From contig CALSTS010000003.1 of assembly GCA_943789335.1 (NCBI GenBank), forward strand, positions 94,774-158,773: a DNA stretch of 64,000 nucleotides. Reading direction: 5' to 3'. The number at the start of each line of letters is the position of its first letter. The first letter of the stretch is position 1. Origin of the DNA: an uncultured Pseudomonadales bacterium (GTDB lineage: Bacteria > Pseudomonadota > Gammaproteobacteria > Pseudomonadales > Pseudohongiellaceae). Shown here piece after piece: positions 9,260 through 18,947 of this stretch. The notes beneath the pieces are model-generated. The model did no database searches and was not told the DNA's origin. It worked only from the letters and a program-made list of their open reading frames with translations. Made by a program: the position numbers and the translations under genes.

Positions 9260-10042
9260 TTAGCGACAATCAATCGGATCCCAATTATCACCATTCGCTT
9301 CATATTTAAAATTGGTGCTGGTAATCCAGTTCTGACGCAAATAAACAGGATCACTGACTACACTAGTAATGATTAACCAACGATCTCCGTTTGGGGCATC
9401 AATAACTTTGTAATAATCTTCAATAGTTGTCTGATCACTATACGGCACTCCATTACGTTGTAAAAAAGCCGGCATCAGATTTCGGGTATATGCTTTTAAA
9501 TTACCACCTTCAAAACTTGTGACCTGCGGACCAAAACCCATCCCACGTGTCTGGCGTTCTTTATGCCAGCTTGCAGTTGTATAACCCTGCAAACTTGAAG
9601 TTGCATTTGTTGTAGAAGCTTCATCGTTGAAATGCAACAGACGAGTTTGCTCACCGGCACTAAAATCTATACGCAAGGTTTCTTCATCTGCCCAGCTAAT
9701 ATGTAGACGCCCCGGATAGCGCAAAATGCCAGCGCCACCAAACGCCAGACAGGATTCCACTTCATTATCATCCGGCCTCCAGGCTTCGGCTAATTCTCTG
9801 CCTGCCTGATTAAGAGGCGTGCCATTATCTGTATCACCTGGTTCTGCAACCATCATGCGCCAGCGCCAATCTTCAGTAACAACTGATACCCAGTAGCCTG
9901 TCATATCAAAAGCAGCTGCTTCCTGCGAGGAAGGAGCTGGGCCTGAAGGACCTCCACGTTGAGCTAAAGCGTTGACAGAAATCACTGACAAAAATACCAA
10001 AAAAAATGATCCTATCGTTTTAAAATTTATTATCTTTTTCAT
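9260..10042 (-). CDS. Secreted protein of unknown function, related to the DUF6152-like C-terminal domain
   Basis: 260 residues, signal peptide 1 to about 27 (NALAQR), strong GGAGGAA ribosome site. It opens with Asp-Met-Thr-Gly-Tyr-Trp-Val, then an EDWRWRMM segment, an ESCLAFGGAGILRYP stretch, a beta strand with LHISWADEETLRIDF, and ends with a DPVYLRQNW motif and a terminal Asp-Cys. The last 80 residues match the ends of the proteins at 466-1539 and 11109-11948, so the three are paralogues. Single cysteine near the C-terminus, shared with the 11109 protein. No enzymatic motif. Confidence 0.8.
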   Translation of the reverse strand: MKKIINFKTIGSFFLVFLSVISVNALAQRGGPSGPAPSSQEAAAFDMTGYWVSVVTEDWRWRMMVAEPGDTDNGTPLNQAGRELAEAWRPDDNEVESCLAFGGAGILRYPGRLHISWADEETLRIDFSAGEQTRLLHFNDEASTTNATSSLQGYTTASWHKERQTRGMGFGPQVTSFEGGNLKAYTRNLMPAFLQRNGVPYSDQTTIEDYYKVIDAPNGDRWLIITSVVSDPVYLRQNWITSTNFKYEANGDNWDPIDCR

Positions 10043-10095
10043 TGCTTCCTCCAGTAAAACGGTACGCTTTACCTATAATTCTTTAGCTATAATTC

Positions 10096-11082
10096 TTATT
10101 GGCTCAATTCTGCATAAATGGTTTCGATAAACTGCTCAGACGTCCAGAAACCTGTATCTGAACCGTACAAGGGATCATATTCACGGCTTAAACGCGCGGT
10201 TTTTACCTCTTCCAGACTTAAACCACGCGCTATCGCATCTTCGATCCTTTCATAAATAATGGTGAGCATATCCCGGTAGTTAACCACTTCATATTCATCG
10301 GTGATCCTGCCGTGTCCAGGAATGACATAGGTGCCTCCCTGTTGGTTGGTGTTCGGGATAATAATCGTCAGCATATTATTTAAGGCATCAATAAGGCCTC
10401 TAACTGAACCACCATTTGCCACATCAATAAAAGGGTAGCGCTGTATTGTAAATATATCGCCGGCCACCAGAACATTGGATTGACGGAAAAATACCAGACT
10501 GTCTCCCCTCGTATGTGCGGCGGGCTGGTGTATTAACTGTACTGATTCGCCATTGGCATAGAATTCCATTGACCCAGCTGTATAGGTATTACCCGGCACA
10601 GCATCCAGATCAACTTCATCGGCAGTCACCAATGGAATCATTACCTCGATATGGGCGTAAATTTCAGCCGGATCAGTGACGGCCCGGCCTCCAGAATTAC
10701 TTGAACCAAGAATATTTCCTGCGGCAGCCACTTCAGCATTACCACCAATATGGTCAAGGTGCCCATGGGTGTTTACGATCCAATGAATAGGCACATCAAA
10801 GTTTTCTTCAATCAGAGCAATCAGCTCATCGCTGGCGGCTTTCAACTTGGTATCGACAACAAGCACTCCTTGCTCACCTACCAGCAAGGCTGTATTTCCA
10901 CCGCCACCTGCAACAAGATAAACATTACCCTGCACGTGTAATAACTCCAGTTCGAAATCGTCATTTTGTGCGGACACGTTCAGACTTACTAACAAAGTCA
11001 TCAACAGCAGAAAATTACCAAGTGTTTTTGTCGTATCTTTTTTGCTAATTAGTTTTGTATTTTGTTTCATAAAATTCAACAT
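10096..11082 (-). CDS. Secreted metallo-beta-lactamase-fold hydrolase
   Basis: 328 residues with an N-terminal export segment (hydrophobic core about 22-35, NVSAQN). Class-defining zinc ligands are visible: HGHLDH (THGHLDHIGGN), AAHTRGD, the GDIFT aspartate and the GHGRI histidine. Resembles subclass B3/SoxH/quinoprotein-relay-like MBL hydrolases that act in the periplasm. The ATG at 11082 follows AGGA; an internal ATG four codons on lacks a site. The gap to the next gene upstream (11109) is 26 bp, so both are probably on one transcript with 11109-11948 first. Confidence 0.87.
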   Translation of the reverse strand: MLNFMKQNTKLISKKDTTKTLGNFLLLMTLLVSLNVSAQNDDFELELLHVQGNVYLVAGGGGNTALLVGEQGVLVVDTKLKAASDELIALIEENFDVPIHWIVNTHGHLDHIGGNAEVAAAGNILGSSNSGGRAVTDPAEIYAHIEVMIPLVTADEVDLDAVPGNTYTAGSMEFYANGESVQLIHQPAAHTRGDSLVFFRQSNVLVAGDIFTIQRYPFIDVANGGSVRGLIDALNNMLTIIIPNTNQQGGTYVIPGHGRITDEYEVVNYRDMLTIIYERIEDAIARGLSLEEVKTARLSREYDPLYGSDTGFWTSEQFIETIYAELSQ

Positions 11083-11108
11083 GAATAAATTCCTATCCTT
11101 ACAGACAA

Positions 11109-11948
11109 TTACTCTGACAGCTCTTTAATAACATTCATATATTCTGGATAAGTCGATTCAGCACCGCCGCGAGTCGCCTCAAAAGGAATGTTATAGCGCT
11201 CAGAAAACTCGGTTAAATATTCATTTTGCCCGGGTAAAATATGCGGCACAAAATCGGGAGCTAGTCCAACTTCATCACGATATGAGCAATCATAAGGAAT
11301 CATCTGATAACCCAGTTCGATTTCAAAATCTCTGCTTCTGATTAGCGGTTCTGTCAGGTAGATCGGATCATCAATGATGCTGACCCAAGTCAGAATATTG
11401 CCATTACGCATAAAATATTCTGTAAGCGTAGCTTGGTCACTGCGTTGTAGACCATTACGCCGCGTCCAGCCTTCTTTTATATGAGTTGTTGTGACGACTA
11501 ACATGTCTCCATGCCATACTCCTGTCGAAAAACCTTGCCAAGTATGTGGAGCATATTCGGATGGATGAGGGCGACCATCCAACCAAATTGTCCTGATGGG
11601 AGTCATCCAGCCCATCACCAGCTTATAAGCATTGGTTTGCCAAGTGCTTTCATTGATATCTCTATAAATCAGCATACTGCTGAAGCTGGGTCCATAATCT
11701 GCCGGATGAGGCTCACACTGATGCTCTAATACAGACCATTTAGTCGCTGTCCAGGTATCTGCCTGAAAACGTGCAGCATCTGTTATGGGCAGCCCGGTAT
11801 AATCCCCAACCTCAGGCCCGCCACCGCGCTCCACATCATCCTCATGTCGGCGAGTTCCCCAAGGACCTGCTATATCAACCTGAGCAATTACTTCGCAGCT
11901 CATAACTGAATAAATTAACAGACAGAATAAAAGTTTTTTTAAATCCAT
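11109..11948 (-). CDS. Secreted protein of unknown function, third DUF6152-C-terminal-like paralogue
   Basis: 279 residues from the ATG at 11948, preceded by GGAG seven bases upstream; a TTG at 11960 would add four residues but sits on that ribosome site. Signal peptide 1 to about 22 (EVIAQV). Begins DIAGPWGTRRHEDD, then WTATKWSVLEHQCEPHPADYG, a RTIWLDGRPHP stretch, GVWHGDMLVVTTTHI and IIDDPIYLTEPL. The GxWxGDxLVVxTT and DPIYL motifs are those of a widespread but uncharacterised secreted family. Likely co-transcribed with the MBL gene at 10096-11082. Confidence 0.8.
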   Translation of the reverse strand: MDLKKLLFCLLIYSVMSCEVIAQVDIAGPWGTRRHEDDVERGGGPEVGDYTGLPITDAARFQADTWTATKWSVLEHQCEPHPADYGPSFSSMLIYRDINESTWQTNAYKLVMGWMTPIRTIWLDGRPHPSEYAPHTWQGFSTGVWHGDMLVVTTTHIKEGWTRRNGLQRSDQATLTEYFMRNGNILTWVSIIDDPIYLTEPLIRSRDFEIELGYQMIPYDCSYRDEVGLAPDFVPHILPGQNEYLTEFSERYNIPFEATRGGAESTYPEYMNVIKELSE

Positions 11949-12093
11949 TTTTATCTCCAAACAATAATCTTTACGGTCGTATAGTTATAACTGTTCCTAG
12001 CAATTCGAAAATTGACCGCAAAGATATCAGATTTTAGTTTTAGTTTTTAGCTTTTATAATAATCAAAGTGCAAGGGGAAAGCGCGAACCCTGA

Positions 12094-13026
12094 TTAATCG
12101 CCGCGTAATTCCCTTCTCAATATCTTACCCACAGTTGATTTTGGTAATTCGTCTAAAAACTCAACATACTTTGGCATCTTGTATGCGGTAAGTTTGTCTC
12201 TGCAATAGTCTATGATTTGTTCTTCGTCTAAGTCCACACCCGGCATTTTAACAACAAAAATCTTGACCGACTCACCGGTAAGTTCATGCGGTATACCAAT
12301 ACAGGCATTTTCAAGCACACCCTCACAAGCTGCGACAACTTCTTCAACTTCGTTGGGGAAAACATTAAAGCCGGATACAAGAATCATATCTTTCTTGCGG
12401 TCTACAATTCGGAAGTAGCCTTTTTCATCAACTGTCGCCATGTCGCCAGTCCGAAAAAAACCATCTTCAGTAAAAAATTCCTTGTTCACATCTTCTCGAT
12501 TCCAATAGCCCAACATCACTTGGGGGCCTTTGGCGCACAGTTCTCCAGGCTCACCAATGCCTACTTCATTACCATTCTCATCACGAAGGGATATATCTGT
12601 AGAGGGTAAAGGTAAGCCGATCGATCCAGTATATTCCTCAGTATCAGCTTTATTTATGGTCAATATTGGCGACGTTTCCGATAAGCCGTAGCCTTCTGAA
12701 ATTGACGTGCCGGTAACTTGTAACCACCTTTCAGCCACCGGACGTTGTACTGCGGCGCCACCACCAATGCAATGTTTAAATTGAAAAGGTAACTGAGCAA
12801 AACCTTCCATTTGCGGCCAGCCGTTGTAGAGCGTATTGACACCCGGCATAAGGCTAATAGGCCATATATTAAAAGCCTCGAATAAAGCATCCCGGTCCGT
12901 TGGGTTGGTAAGCAAAACACTGTGCGCGCCTTTTATAACGCTACTAAAGAAATTAATCATCAATCCAAATATATGGTACAAGGGAAGTGGTGCTAAAAAG
13001 ACCTCCTTTAGCTTTATTTCACTATT
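12094..13026 (-). pseudogene. fadD: Long-chain acyl-CoA synthetase FadD, 5' half deleted
   Basis: Open from after a TAG (13027-13029) to the normal end of FadD: about 310 of the usual 560 residues. The retained part runs from the PLPLYHIFGL segment through GYGLSETSP (nucleotide-binding), SGSIGLPLPST-like, GELCAKGPQVMLGYW, TGDMA and DRKKDMILVSGFNVFPNE to KSTVGKILRRELR. The N-terminal part with the Ser/Thr-Gly-rich phosphate-binding loop is gone; upstream sequence is non-coding. A TTG at 12981 could start a protein, but without the loop the adenylating enzyme should be dead. Probable deletion remnant. Confidence 0.85.
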
Positions 13027-13043
13027 CTAGGAATAAAAATCCT

Positions 13044-13064
13044 ACACTATGCTAGTGTTTTTTT
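13044..13064. terminator. Possible hairpin terminator
   Basis: ACACTA-TGC-TAGTGT followed by eight T on the plus strand; read on the minus strand the hairpin is followed by AGGATTTTT. It sits directly after the NYN-protein gene, so the minus-strand reading is the useful one. Short six-pair stem, hence modest confidence. Confidence 0.4.
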
Positions 13065-13066
13065 GG

Positions 13067-13543
13067 CTATCTTAATAACAATTTGTTTTCGATGGCGACA
13101 TATTTTGATGCTGCTTTGATTAATGAGTTGGCAGTAAGAAGACGAACGCCATAGACTTCTACCGGAATTTTATAATCCGTTTGAATTTTCGTCACTAACA
13201 AATCGAAATCGCCATCCCCCGAAGCTAGTACCACTACATCTGCTTCTTTTGCGTATTCCATTGCATCAAGGGTAATCCCAACATCCCAATCGCCTTTGGC
13301 AGAACCATCTGACCTTTGTATATACGGTTTTAGTTTTACCTCAAAGCCTATAGCTCTAAGAATATTTTGAAATTGTCTTTGTTTTTCGTCGCCCCGGTCA
13401 GTGGTATAGGCAATAGCTTTGATGACGTTTCTATTTTTCGTCACTTCTGCCCAAAACTCGTTGTAGTCGAAATTACAATTATGAGCTTGCTTTGTTGTGT
13501 AATAAACATTCTGGACATCAACCAAAATAATAACGTTTTTCAT
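13067..13543 (-). CDS. NYN-domain (LabA/DUF88-like) putative ribonuclease
   Basis: 158 residues from the ATG at 13543, which has GGAG at ideal spacing; an 8-residue longer frame is less likely. The PIN-like NYN fold is clear: ILVDVQNVYY at the start (first catalytic Asp), KGDWDVGI in the middle and VVLASGDGDFDLLV with clustered aspartates, then the VEVYGVR strand. Such proteins are Mg-dependent nucleases acting on RNA, or regulators such as LabA. Stand-alone gene between the fadD remnant and an MFS gene, with no target indicated. Confidence 0.88.
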   Translation of the reverse strand: MKNVIILVDVQNVYYTTKQAHNCNFDYNEFWAEVTKNRNVIKAIAYTTDRGDEKQRQFQNILRAIGFEVKLKPYIQRSDGSAKGDWDVGITLDAMEYAKEADVVVLASGDGDFDLLVTKIQTDYKIPVEVYGVRLLTANSLIKAASKYVAIENKLLLR

Positions 13544-13715
13544 TGTTTCTCCATATCCGAGTACCACGACGAATAAGCCTAAAGCTTAATATCATCAGCA
13601 AATATCAGGAAAATAATATTTATCTTTATGGCAGTATTATTTTAAAAACATTCAACAAAATACTTAGAATAAAGTAGCATTAATAGTTCGTCCTTTTCTA
13701 ACTAAAGCAGCTAAT

Positions 13716-14882
13716 TCAGCTCAGCTGTTTAACTGCGCGACGATGATTAATTAATGGTGGGATTATAAAAAGCATTGTCAGCGCAAAAAAGAAAATGCTG
13801 ACAGTTATAACGTTAGTGAACATTCCCGGCTCAACCACAGATGCAGCTATAGTAGGACCAATGGCTGTACCTAACATCTGACCGGCTACGGCATAGCGAA
13901 TAACAAAGCCAGAGCGATCAATACTAGACAATGCAGCATAAAGATAAGGGTGAGTCATATTGTAGGCATAGTTAAATATACAAACTGCAAGGGTATAAAC
14001 AAACAAGCCTATTGCACCGAACAACATATACATAGCAACTAAACATCCAAATACACCCACAATCAAAGGCCTAATCCTGCCGTGTTTATTACCAACTAAA
14101 ACCGCCGTAAAGGCTCCGGCAGCGCCCATAAACTGACATAAGGTTAGTGCATTTGCTATTTGCTGTTCAGTACCACCACTGCCCATTCCAATTAAAAATA
14201 AGTAAGTCCAGATCGCGCCTATGCCCATGAAAAATACAAACACACTGATTACGGCCATTACTCTATAGAATGTCGGGGCAGTAATACTGTCGGCTTCTAA
14301 ATTTGCATGCTCTTTTCCAGAACTTGGTAAATAACGCACAAACAAAAAAGTGAGGCTGGCAAAAAAAGCAAAGAAAACTAACAGCCCGTCCATGCCTATT
14401 AATTCAAAGGCCGTTGGTAGCAATATCAGCACAATGCCACCATAGAGCAGCACCCACATCACCATATAGGCGAAGTTCTTACCTGGGTTTGACGTTAAAC
14501 CGAGGATGGTAAACCCCAGTGAGATCATAGTTCCAGCGCCAATACCTACCAATACACGTGTAATCGCAAACATCAGTGGGTCACTAAACAACAATGATGA
14601 AAGGTTGCCCGCAATCATCAGTACTGCAGAGATAGAAATGAGGTGATGCCAATTTAGGCGCCCTGTAAGAAAGGTTAGAAAGACCGTGGTGATCGCTATA
14701 CCCCACATCTCGGCCGCAGCCACATAGCCCGCTTCCTGCTCTGTAAAGTTAAGTAGCTCTACCAAACCCTGCACAAATCCGGGCTGAACTATAAAAACGG
14801 ACGGCCCAATAACACTAATAAGAATAGCTGAGGTGACAGCCATAGTGCTGTTAATGTCGATGTTTTGGTTTTTTTGATTCAT
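13716..14882 (-). CDS. MFS transporter
   Basis: 388 residues with twelve predicted membrane helices. The loop between helices 2 and 3 reads LTGRLNWHH rather than the full MFS motif; a long cytoplasmic loop around 190-205 joins the two halves. No substrate motif is recognisable. It is divergent from the aminotransferase gene across a 122-bp gap, an arrangement that often pairs uptake with catabolism of an amine or amino acid; that is an inference only. Confidence 0.85.
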   Translation of the reverse strand: MNQKNQNIDINSTMAVTSAILISVIGPSVFIVQPGFVQGLVELLNFTEQEAGYVAAAEMWGIAITTVFLTFLTGRLNWHHLISISAVLMIAGNLSSLLFSDPLMFAITRVLVGIGAGTMISLGFTILGLTSNPGKNFAYMVMWVLLYGGIVLILLPTAFELIGMDGLLVFFAFFASLTFLFVRYLPSSGKEHANLEADSITAPTFYRVMAVISVFVFFMGIGAIWTYLFLIGMGSGGTEQQIANALTLCQFMGAAGAFTAVLVGNKHGRIRPLIVGVFGCLVAMYMLFGAIGLFVYTLAVCIFNYAYNMTHPYLYAALSSIDRSGFVIRYAVAGQMLGTAIGPTIAASVVEPGMFTNVITVSIFFFALTMLFIIPPLINHRRAVKQLS

Positions 14883-15004
14883 TTAAATATAGCCTTAATA
14901 CAACTTTAAATCTGATAACAACATTATTGTCGACATCATTAGTAATAAGATAGTTAAATAGTGTCACTAGCTGCTGAAAGTTAATAGTTACACTCAGGAA
15001 AAAA

Positions 15005-16363
15005 ATGATGCGAAATACCCAAGAATGGCAGCAAGCCGATTTAGATAATTTTCTCCACCCCTTTACTGATTATAAAAATCTTCGAGATATTAAATCATCA
15101 ATAATAGTCAAGGGTGAAGGATGTTATGTATTCGATAATGATGGCAAGCGCTTTCTTGATGGCATGGCAGGTTTAGCGTGCGTTAATATTGGCTATGGCC
15201 GCAAAGAGTTGGCTGATGTTGCAGCCAGACAAATAAGCGAATTAAGCTTTTTCAACAGCTTTTTTAATTGCACTAATACCCAAGCTATTGCTCTTGCTGA
15301 AAAGCTTACCAAACTAAGCCCCAAAGGGCTTAATCACGTTTTTTTTGCCAATTCCGGCTCTGAAGCCAATGACACTGCCCTGCGTATGGTACGACAATTT
15401 TGGGCGCTAGAAGGCAAACCCCAAAAGCATATTATTATTAGTCGTGATGATGCCTATCACGGCAGCACAGTTGCTGCAGGCGCTCTGTCAGGGATGCCTC
15501 CTATTCACGCCCAGGCCGCTCAACTAGAAGGCATCGTACATATTAAGGCGCCATATAAATTTGAATACGGGCGCGACATGACTGAAGAAGATTTTGCTAA
15601 CCTTGCTGCAACTTGGCTCGAAGAAAAAATTATTGAACTGGGTGCAGATAACGTTGCCGCATTTTTTGGAGAACCTATTCAAGGAGCTGGAGGCGGCAAA
15701 ATTCCACCTGCCGGATATTGGAACAAAATTCAGAAAATATGTAAAAAGTACGATGTCTTGTTAGTTTTAGATGAAGTAATCAGTGGCTTTGGCCGCACGG
15801 GCAACTGGTTCGCAGCAGATACCTATGATATTAATCACGTAGACATTATATGCACTGCCAAAGGTATAACTTCCGGCTACATTCCTTTATCAGCCGTAAT
15901 GGTTAATGACAGAATCAGCAATACTTTAATTGAAAAAGGTGGTGAGTTTTACCATGGATTCACTTATTCAGGACATCCAGTTGCCTGTGCAATAGCATTG
16001 GAAAATATCCGCATCATGGAAGAAGAAAATATTATTCAACAAGTACGTGAAAGTACCGGCCCCTATTTTGCCGAACAGCTCGCTACACTTAACGACCACC
16101 CACTGGTCGGTGAAGTAAGGTCATTGGGATTATTCGCAGGCATAGAGTTAGTGAAAGACTCAAACACAATGGAGAAAATTTCAGATCCAGATGTATCTTG
16201 TGAAGTCTTGCGAGATTTCTGTCTAGATTTAGGCATTATTATCCGCCCTATTCATTCAACTATTTTTCTTTCTCCTCCATTAATTATCAGTAAAGAGCAG
16301 ATTGATTTTCTAGTAAGCAACATACGCACTGGTTTGAACCTCTGGGCTGAGACCCTGCCTTGA
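15005..16363 (+). CDS. Class III (omega) aminotransferase
   Basis: 452 residues, typical of PLP-dependent omega-amino acid:pyruvate aminotransferases. Visible: the N-terminal LHPFTDYKNL segment, SGSEANDTALR (phosphate-binding region), YHGSTVAAGALSG, the LDEVISGFGRTG signature with the PLP-ring Asp, and CTAKGITSGYIP with the Schiff-base Lys. Substrates of this clade include beta-alanine, putrescine, taurine and aromatic amines; I cannot choose. AGGA precedes tandem ATGs at 15005 and 15008. Divergent from an MFS gene. Confidence 0.9.
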   Translation: MMRNTQEWQQADLDNFLHPFTDYKNLRDIKSSIIVKGEGCYVFDNDGKRFLDGMAGLACVNIGYGRKELADVAARQISELSFFNSFFNCTNTQAIALAEKLTKLSPKGLNHVFFANSGSEANDTALRMVRQFWALEGKPQKHIIISRDDAYHGSTVAAGALSGMPPIHAQAAQLEGIVHIKAPYKFEYGRDMTEEDFANLAATWLEEKIIELGADNVAAFFGEPIQGAGGGKIPPAGYWNKIQKICKKYDVLLVLDEVISGFGRTGNWFAADTYDINHVDIICTAKGITSGYIPLSAVMVNDRISNTLIEKGGEFYHGFTYSGHPVACAIALENIRIMEEENIIQQVRESTGPYFAEQLATLNDHPLVGEVRSLGLFAGIELVKDSNTMEKISDPDVSCEVLRDFCLDLGIIIRPIHSTIFLSPPLIISKEQIDFLVSNIRTGLNLWAETLP

Positions 16364-16399
16364 TATAACTTTATTTTCCTTATCAAGGGGATAGTCTAC

Positions 16400-16428
16400 T
16401 TGGGGTCATACAGACAACTCGTTATAAT
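16400..16428 (+). promoter_or_regulatory. Candidate sigma-70 promoter of the EamA transporter gene
   Basis: TTGGGG, a 17-bp spacer and a perfect TATAAT, in the 209-bp gap before the EamA gene. The -35 box is a weak match. The implied leader is about 135 nt. Confidence 0.4.
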
Positions 16429-16572
16429 GTGTAGAGTTCAAACTCAGTTTACAGAAATAAATACCCCCCAGATTCAGTAATTTGGAAGAATAAAGTGGGA
16501 AATAATTTCATCTCTATTCAGTAGGGTTGAGTCCATTCATCTTAAATCACAAAGCAACTAAGGAAGCTAAGC

Positions 16573-17475
16573 ATGAGCGATCGGACCCACTTACGCGCGT
16601 ACGGATTGCTCGTTTTTACAACCTGGTGCTGGGGACTTAATACCATTTTCAGCCGACTCGCAGTCGGTGAAATTTCGCCTATGCAACTGGTTATGTTTCG
16701 CTGGCTCGGTGTCATCGCTATTTTGTTAGTTTTCACTCGAAAACATCTTGTCCGTGATTGGCCAATCCTTCGTCAACACTTGTTGTTTTTGACGATTATA
16801 GGCAGCTTGGGTTTTACCCTATTCAATTACCTGTTCTACCTCGCAGGCCATCATACCAGCGCTCTTAATATTGGAATTTTACAAGGTTCGATTCCGGTAT
16901 TTGTTTTACTTTGTAGCTGGCTGGTTTTGCGAAAGGGTGTCACTCCAGTGCAGGCTATTGGTATTTTGATTACACTTGTCGGCGTCATGATTATTGCTTC
17001 AGGAGGCAATTGGCGTGAACTGCAAGACTTGTCGATTAATCGGGGTGATTTATACATTATAATTGCTTGTTTCCTGTACGCGGTTTATTCGGTTGCTTTA
17101 AGTCGTCGTCCCAAAGCTAGTGCAATAAGTTTATTTACAGTTATGTCTATCGCGGCCTGGATATTTTCCTTGCCGCTGCTCGCTTTCGAAGTTCTACAAC
17201 AGGGTTGGCAGGCCCCCACCAGCAATGGTTGGTTGATTGCGCTATTAGTGACAATTCTGCCATCGTTGATTGCTCAAATATTTTTCATTCAAAGCGTTGC
17301 CTTGATTGGCCCGAACCGTGCCGGTGTATTTATCAATTTGGTACCGGTATTTTCAGCAATCATGGCCGTTATTTTTTTACAGGAACGCTTTCAGCAGTAT
17401 CATGCCTTTTCACTTGCTCTGGTTTTAGGTGGCATTGCTTTATCGGAACTGGGACGTCGTCGGCAACCAGTTTAA
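16573..17475 (+). CDS. EamA-family (DMT) transporter
   Basis: 300 residues, ten hydrophobic helices in two homologous EamA halves (about 8-140 and 155-295), the hallmark of drug/metabolite exporters. The first half has a TWCWGLNTIFSRLAVGE start and the second an AIMAVIFLQERF end, both typical. Inner-membrane protein; exported compound unknown. The start at AAGCATGAGC follows an AAGGAAG ribosome site. Isolated gene with its own candidate promoter. Confidence 0.88.
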   Translation: MSDRTHLRAYGLLVFTTWCWGLNTIFSRLAVGEISPMQLVMFRWLGVIAILLVFTRKHLVRDWPILRQHLLFLTIIGSLGFTLFNYLFYLAGHHTSALNIGILQGSIPVFVLLCSWLVLRKGVTPVQAIGILITLVGVMIIASGGNWRELQDLSINRGDLYIIIACFLYAVYSVALSRRPKASAISLFTVMSIAAWIFSLPLLAFEVLQQGWQAPTSNGWLIALLVTILPSLIAQIFFIQSVALIGPNRAGVFINLVPVFSAIMAVIFLQERFQQYHAFSLALVLGGIALSELGRRRQPV

Positions 17476-17729
17476 ATTTCATGTCTATATTGATTTAGCT
17501 CACTTTACTTTTAAAGAAATCAACAACTCATCAAAATGGTCAGCCTAAACAAAATGGTTTGGCGATGTAAGGAGGTATTCGAAGATTTAAACCCTTGCAA
17601 ACTTTTCAATGTGTGCTTGCAGCCTCAGAGGCCACGAGTAACAAAAAAATTGCTGGGGTGTGGAGACTGTTGAGAAAACTATTCTTTTTTCCTAATAACA
17701 GAGTTATCCCAAGTTAATAACTTTTTGAA

Positions 17730-18947
17730 CTATAACAAGCCAAAAGCTGACATTAAGCTTCTTCCGCTAAGCAAAAGAGTGACCAGGAATACAGCCCCTC
17801 CAAGCAAGTTTTGTATTAAAGAATTCTTGTATTGTCCAAGCACCTTGGTATTCATTATCCACAATAAAAAAATTGTGATAATGGGCAATAAAATTCCATT
17901 GGCTACTTGAGCGAACCAAATGATACTGATAGGTCTGTAACCAGAACTTGCAACAGCTACTCCTAAAACAAGTATTGTTATCCAAATAAATTTAAACTTT
18001 ATGTCAGATAAAGCGCTTACACCAGACCGTGTAGAATGCCCCAAAATTCCTCTAAGAGCATAGGCCGTGGCTAGTGGTGCAGTAACGGCGGAAGATATTC
18101 CTGCAGCAAACAAACCCGTGGCCATTAATATGCCAGAAAAAGGGCCAAACATAGGTTCGAGTGAAGGAGCTAAATCAGCAGCAGAAGAAATACTGACTTG
18201 TGAGCCGAAGAATGCGGTAGCTCCAGTGGATAAAATTGCCATTGATATTAAAGCGCCTAAGGGCACTGAAATATACAAGTCTTTACGGGCATTCGGCAAA
18301 TACTTTTCTGATTTCCATTTTTCGTGAATAGTAGATGCATGCAGAAATAAATTATAAGGTACGACTGTTGTTCCAATAAGAGCAATAACTGTAAGAGTAG
18401 CGCCCGCTGGTATTTTAGGTGTTAATAGACCAGTTATTAATGAAACAATATCAGGCTTCGTCATTATCATCGTAATAACAAACGCAAAACTCATCAATGC
18501 AACCAATGTAATTAATGTCTTTTCTATCACCTTGTAACTGCCAGTCCAGAGAAGTAGAAATGCCATAACACCTATTAAAAAAGGCCAAATATTTGCAGGT
18601 AAACTTGGCACAATTGCTGAAACACCAAGACCTGCAGCAGAAATATTCCCCCCTTGGTAAGCTGCATTGCCAATGACTATCGCTGAAACAACTAATAAAA
18701 CTCCTAAGCTGCGCGCAAATGGATTACTTAACTGGCTACGAATATTCTCCCCTAAACCCTGCTGGGTAATAATGCCTAATCTGGCCGACATTTCTTGCAG
18801 GACCATGGTAGCAACAGTTGAAAATAATAAAGCCCAGAGTAAGGCGTAACCGTAGTTTGCGCCGGCTAAACTTGCAGTAATAACTGTGCCAGGGCCAATG
18901 AAGGCGGCAGTAACAAGAAAAGCTGGTCCGATTTGTGGAAATTTCAA
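17730..18947 (-). CDS. Nramp-family-like metal transporter with a non-canonical metal site
   Basis: 405 residues, eleven membrane helices of the Nramp (MntH/SLC11) fold. The canonical helix-1 Asp-Pro-Gly-Asn reads Gly18-Pro-Gly-Thr21, and the helix-6 Met-Pro-His reads Val196-Pro-Tyr198, so the Asp, Asn and Met that bind Mn/Fe are all absent while the surrounding fold (IGPGT, TTVVPYNLFLHAS) is kept. This fits the divergent Nramp-related group rather than MntH; the ion may be Mg or another species. Start: a TTG at 18947 two codons after an in-frame TAA, with only weak GGGTAA upstream; no ATG is available. Confidence 0.82.
   Translation of the reverse strand: MKFPQIGPAFLVTAAFIGPGTVITASLAGANYGYALLWALLFSTVATMVLQEMSARLGIITQQGLGENIRSQLSNPFARSLGVLLVVSAIVIGNAAYQGGNISAAGLGVSAIVPSLPANIWPFLIGVMAFLLLWTGSYKVIEKTLITLVALMSFAFVITMIMTKPDIVSLITGLLTPKIPAGATLTVIALIGTTVVPYNLFLHASTIHEKWKSEKYLPNARKDLYISVPLGALISMAILSTGATAFFGSQVSISSAADLAPSLEPMFGPFSGILMATGLFAAGISSAVTAPLATAYALRGILGHSTRSGVSALSDIKFKFIWITILVLGVAVASSGYRPISIIWFAQVANGILLPIITIFLLWIMNTKVLGQYKNSLIQNLLGGAVFLVTLLLSGRSLMSAFGLL

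Noticed and set aside
12286..12609. 107-residue plus-strand frame
   Set aside because: Lies antisense inside the fadD remnant and has no recognisable content.
16365..16392. CTTGATA / TATCAAG inverted repeat after the aminotransferase gene
   Set aside because: Long AT-rich loop and no T tract; probably chance.
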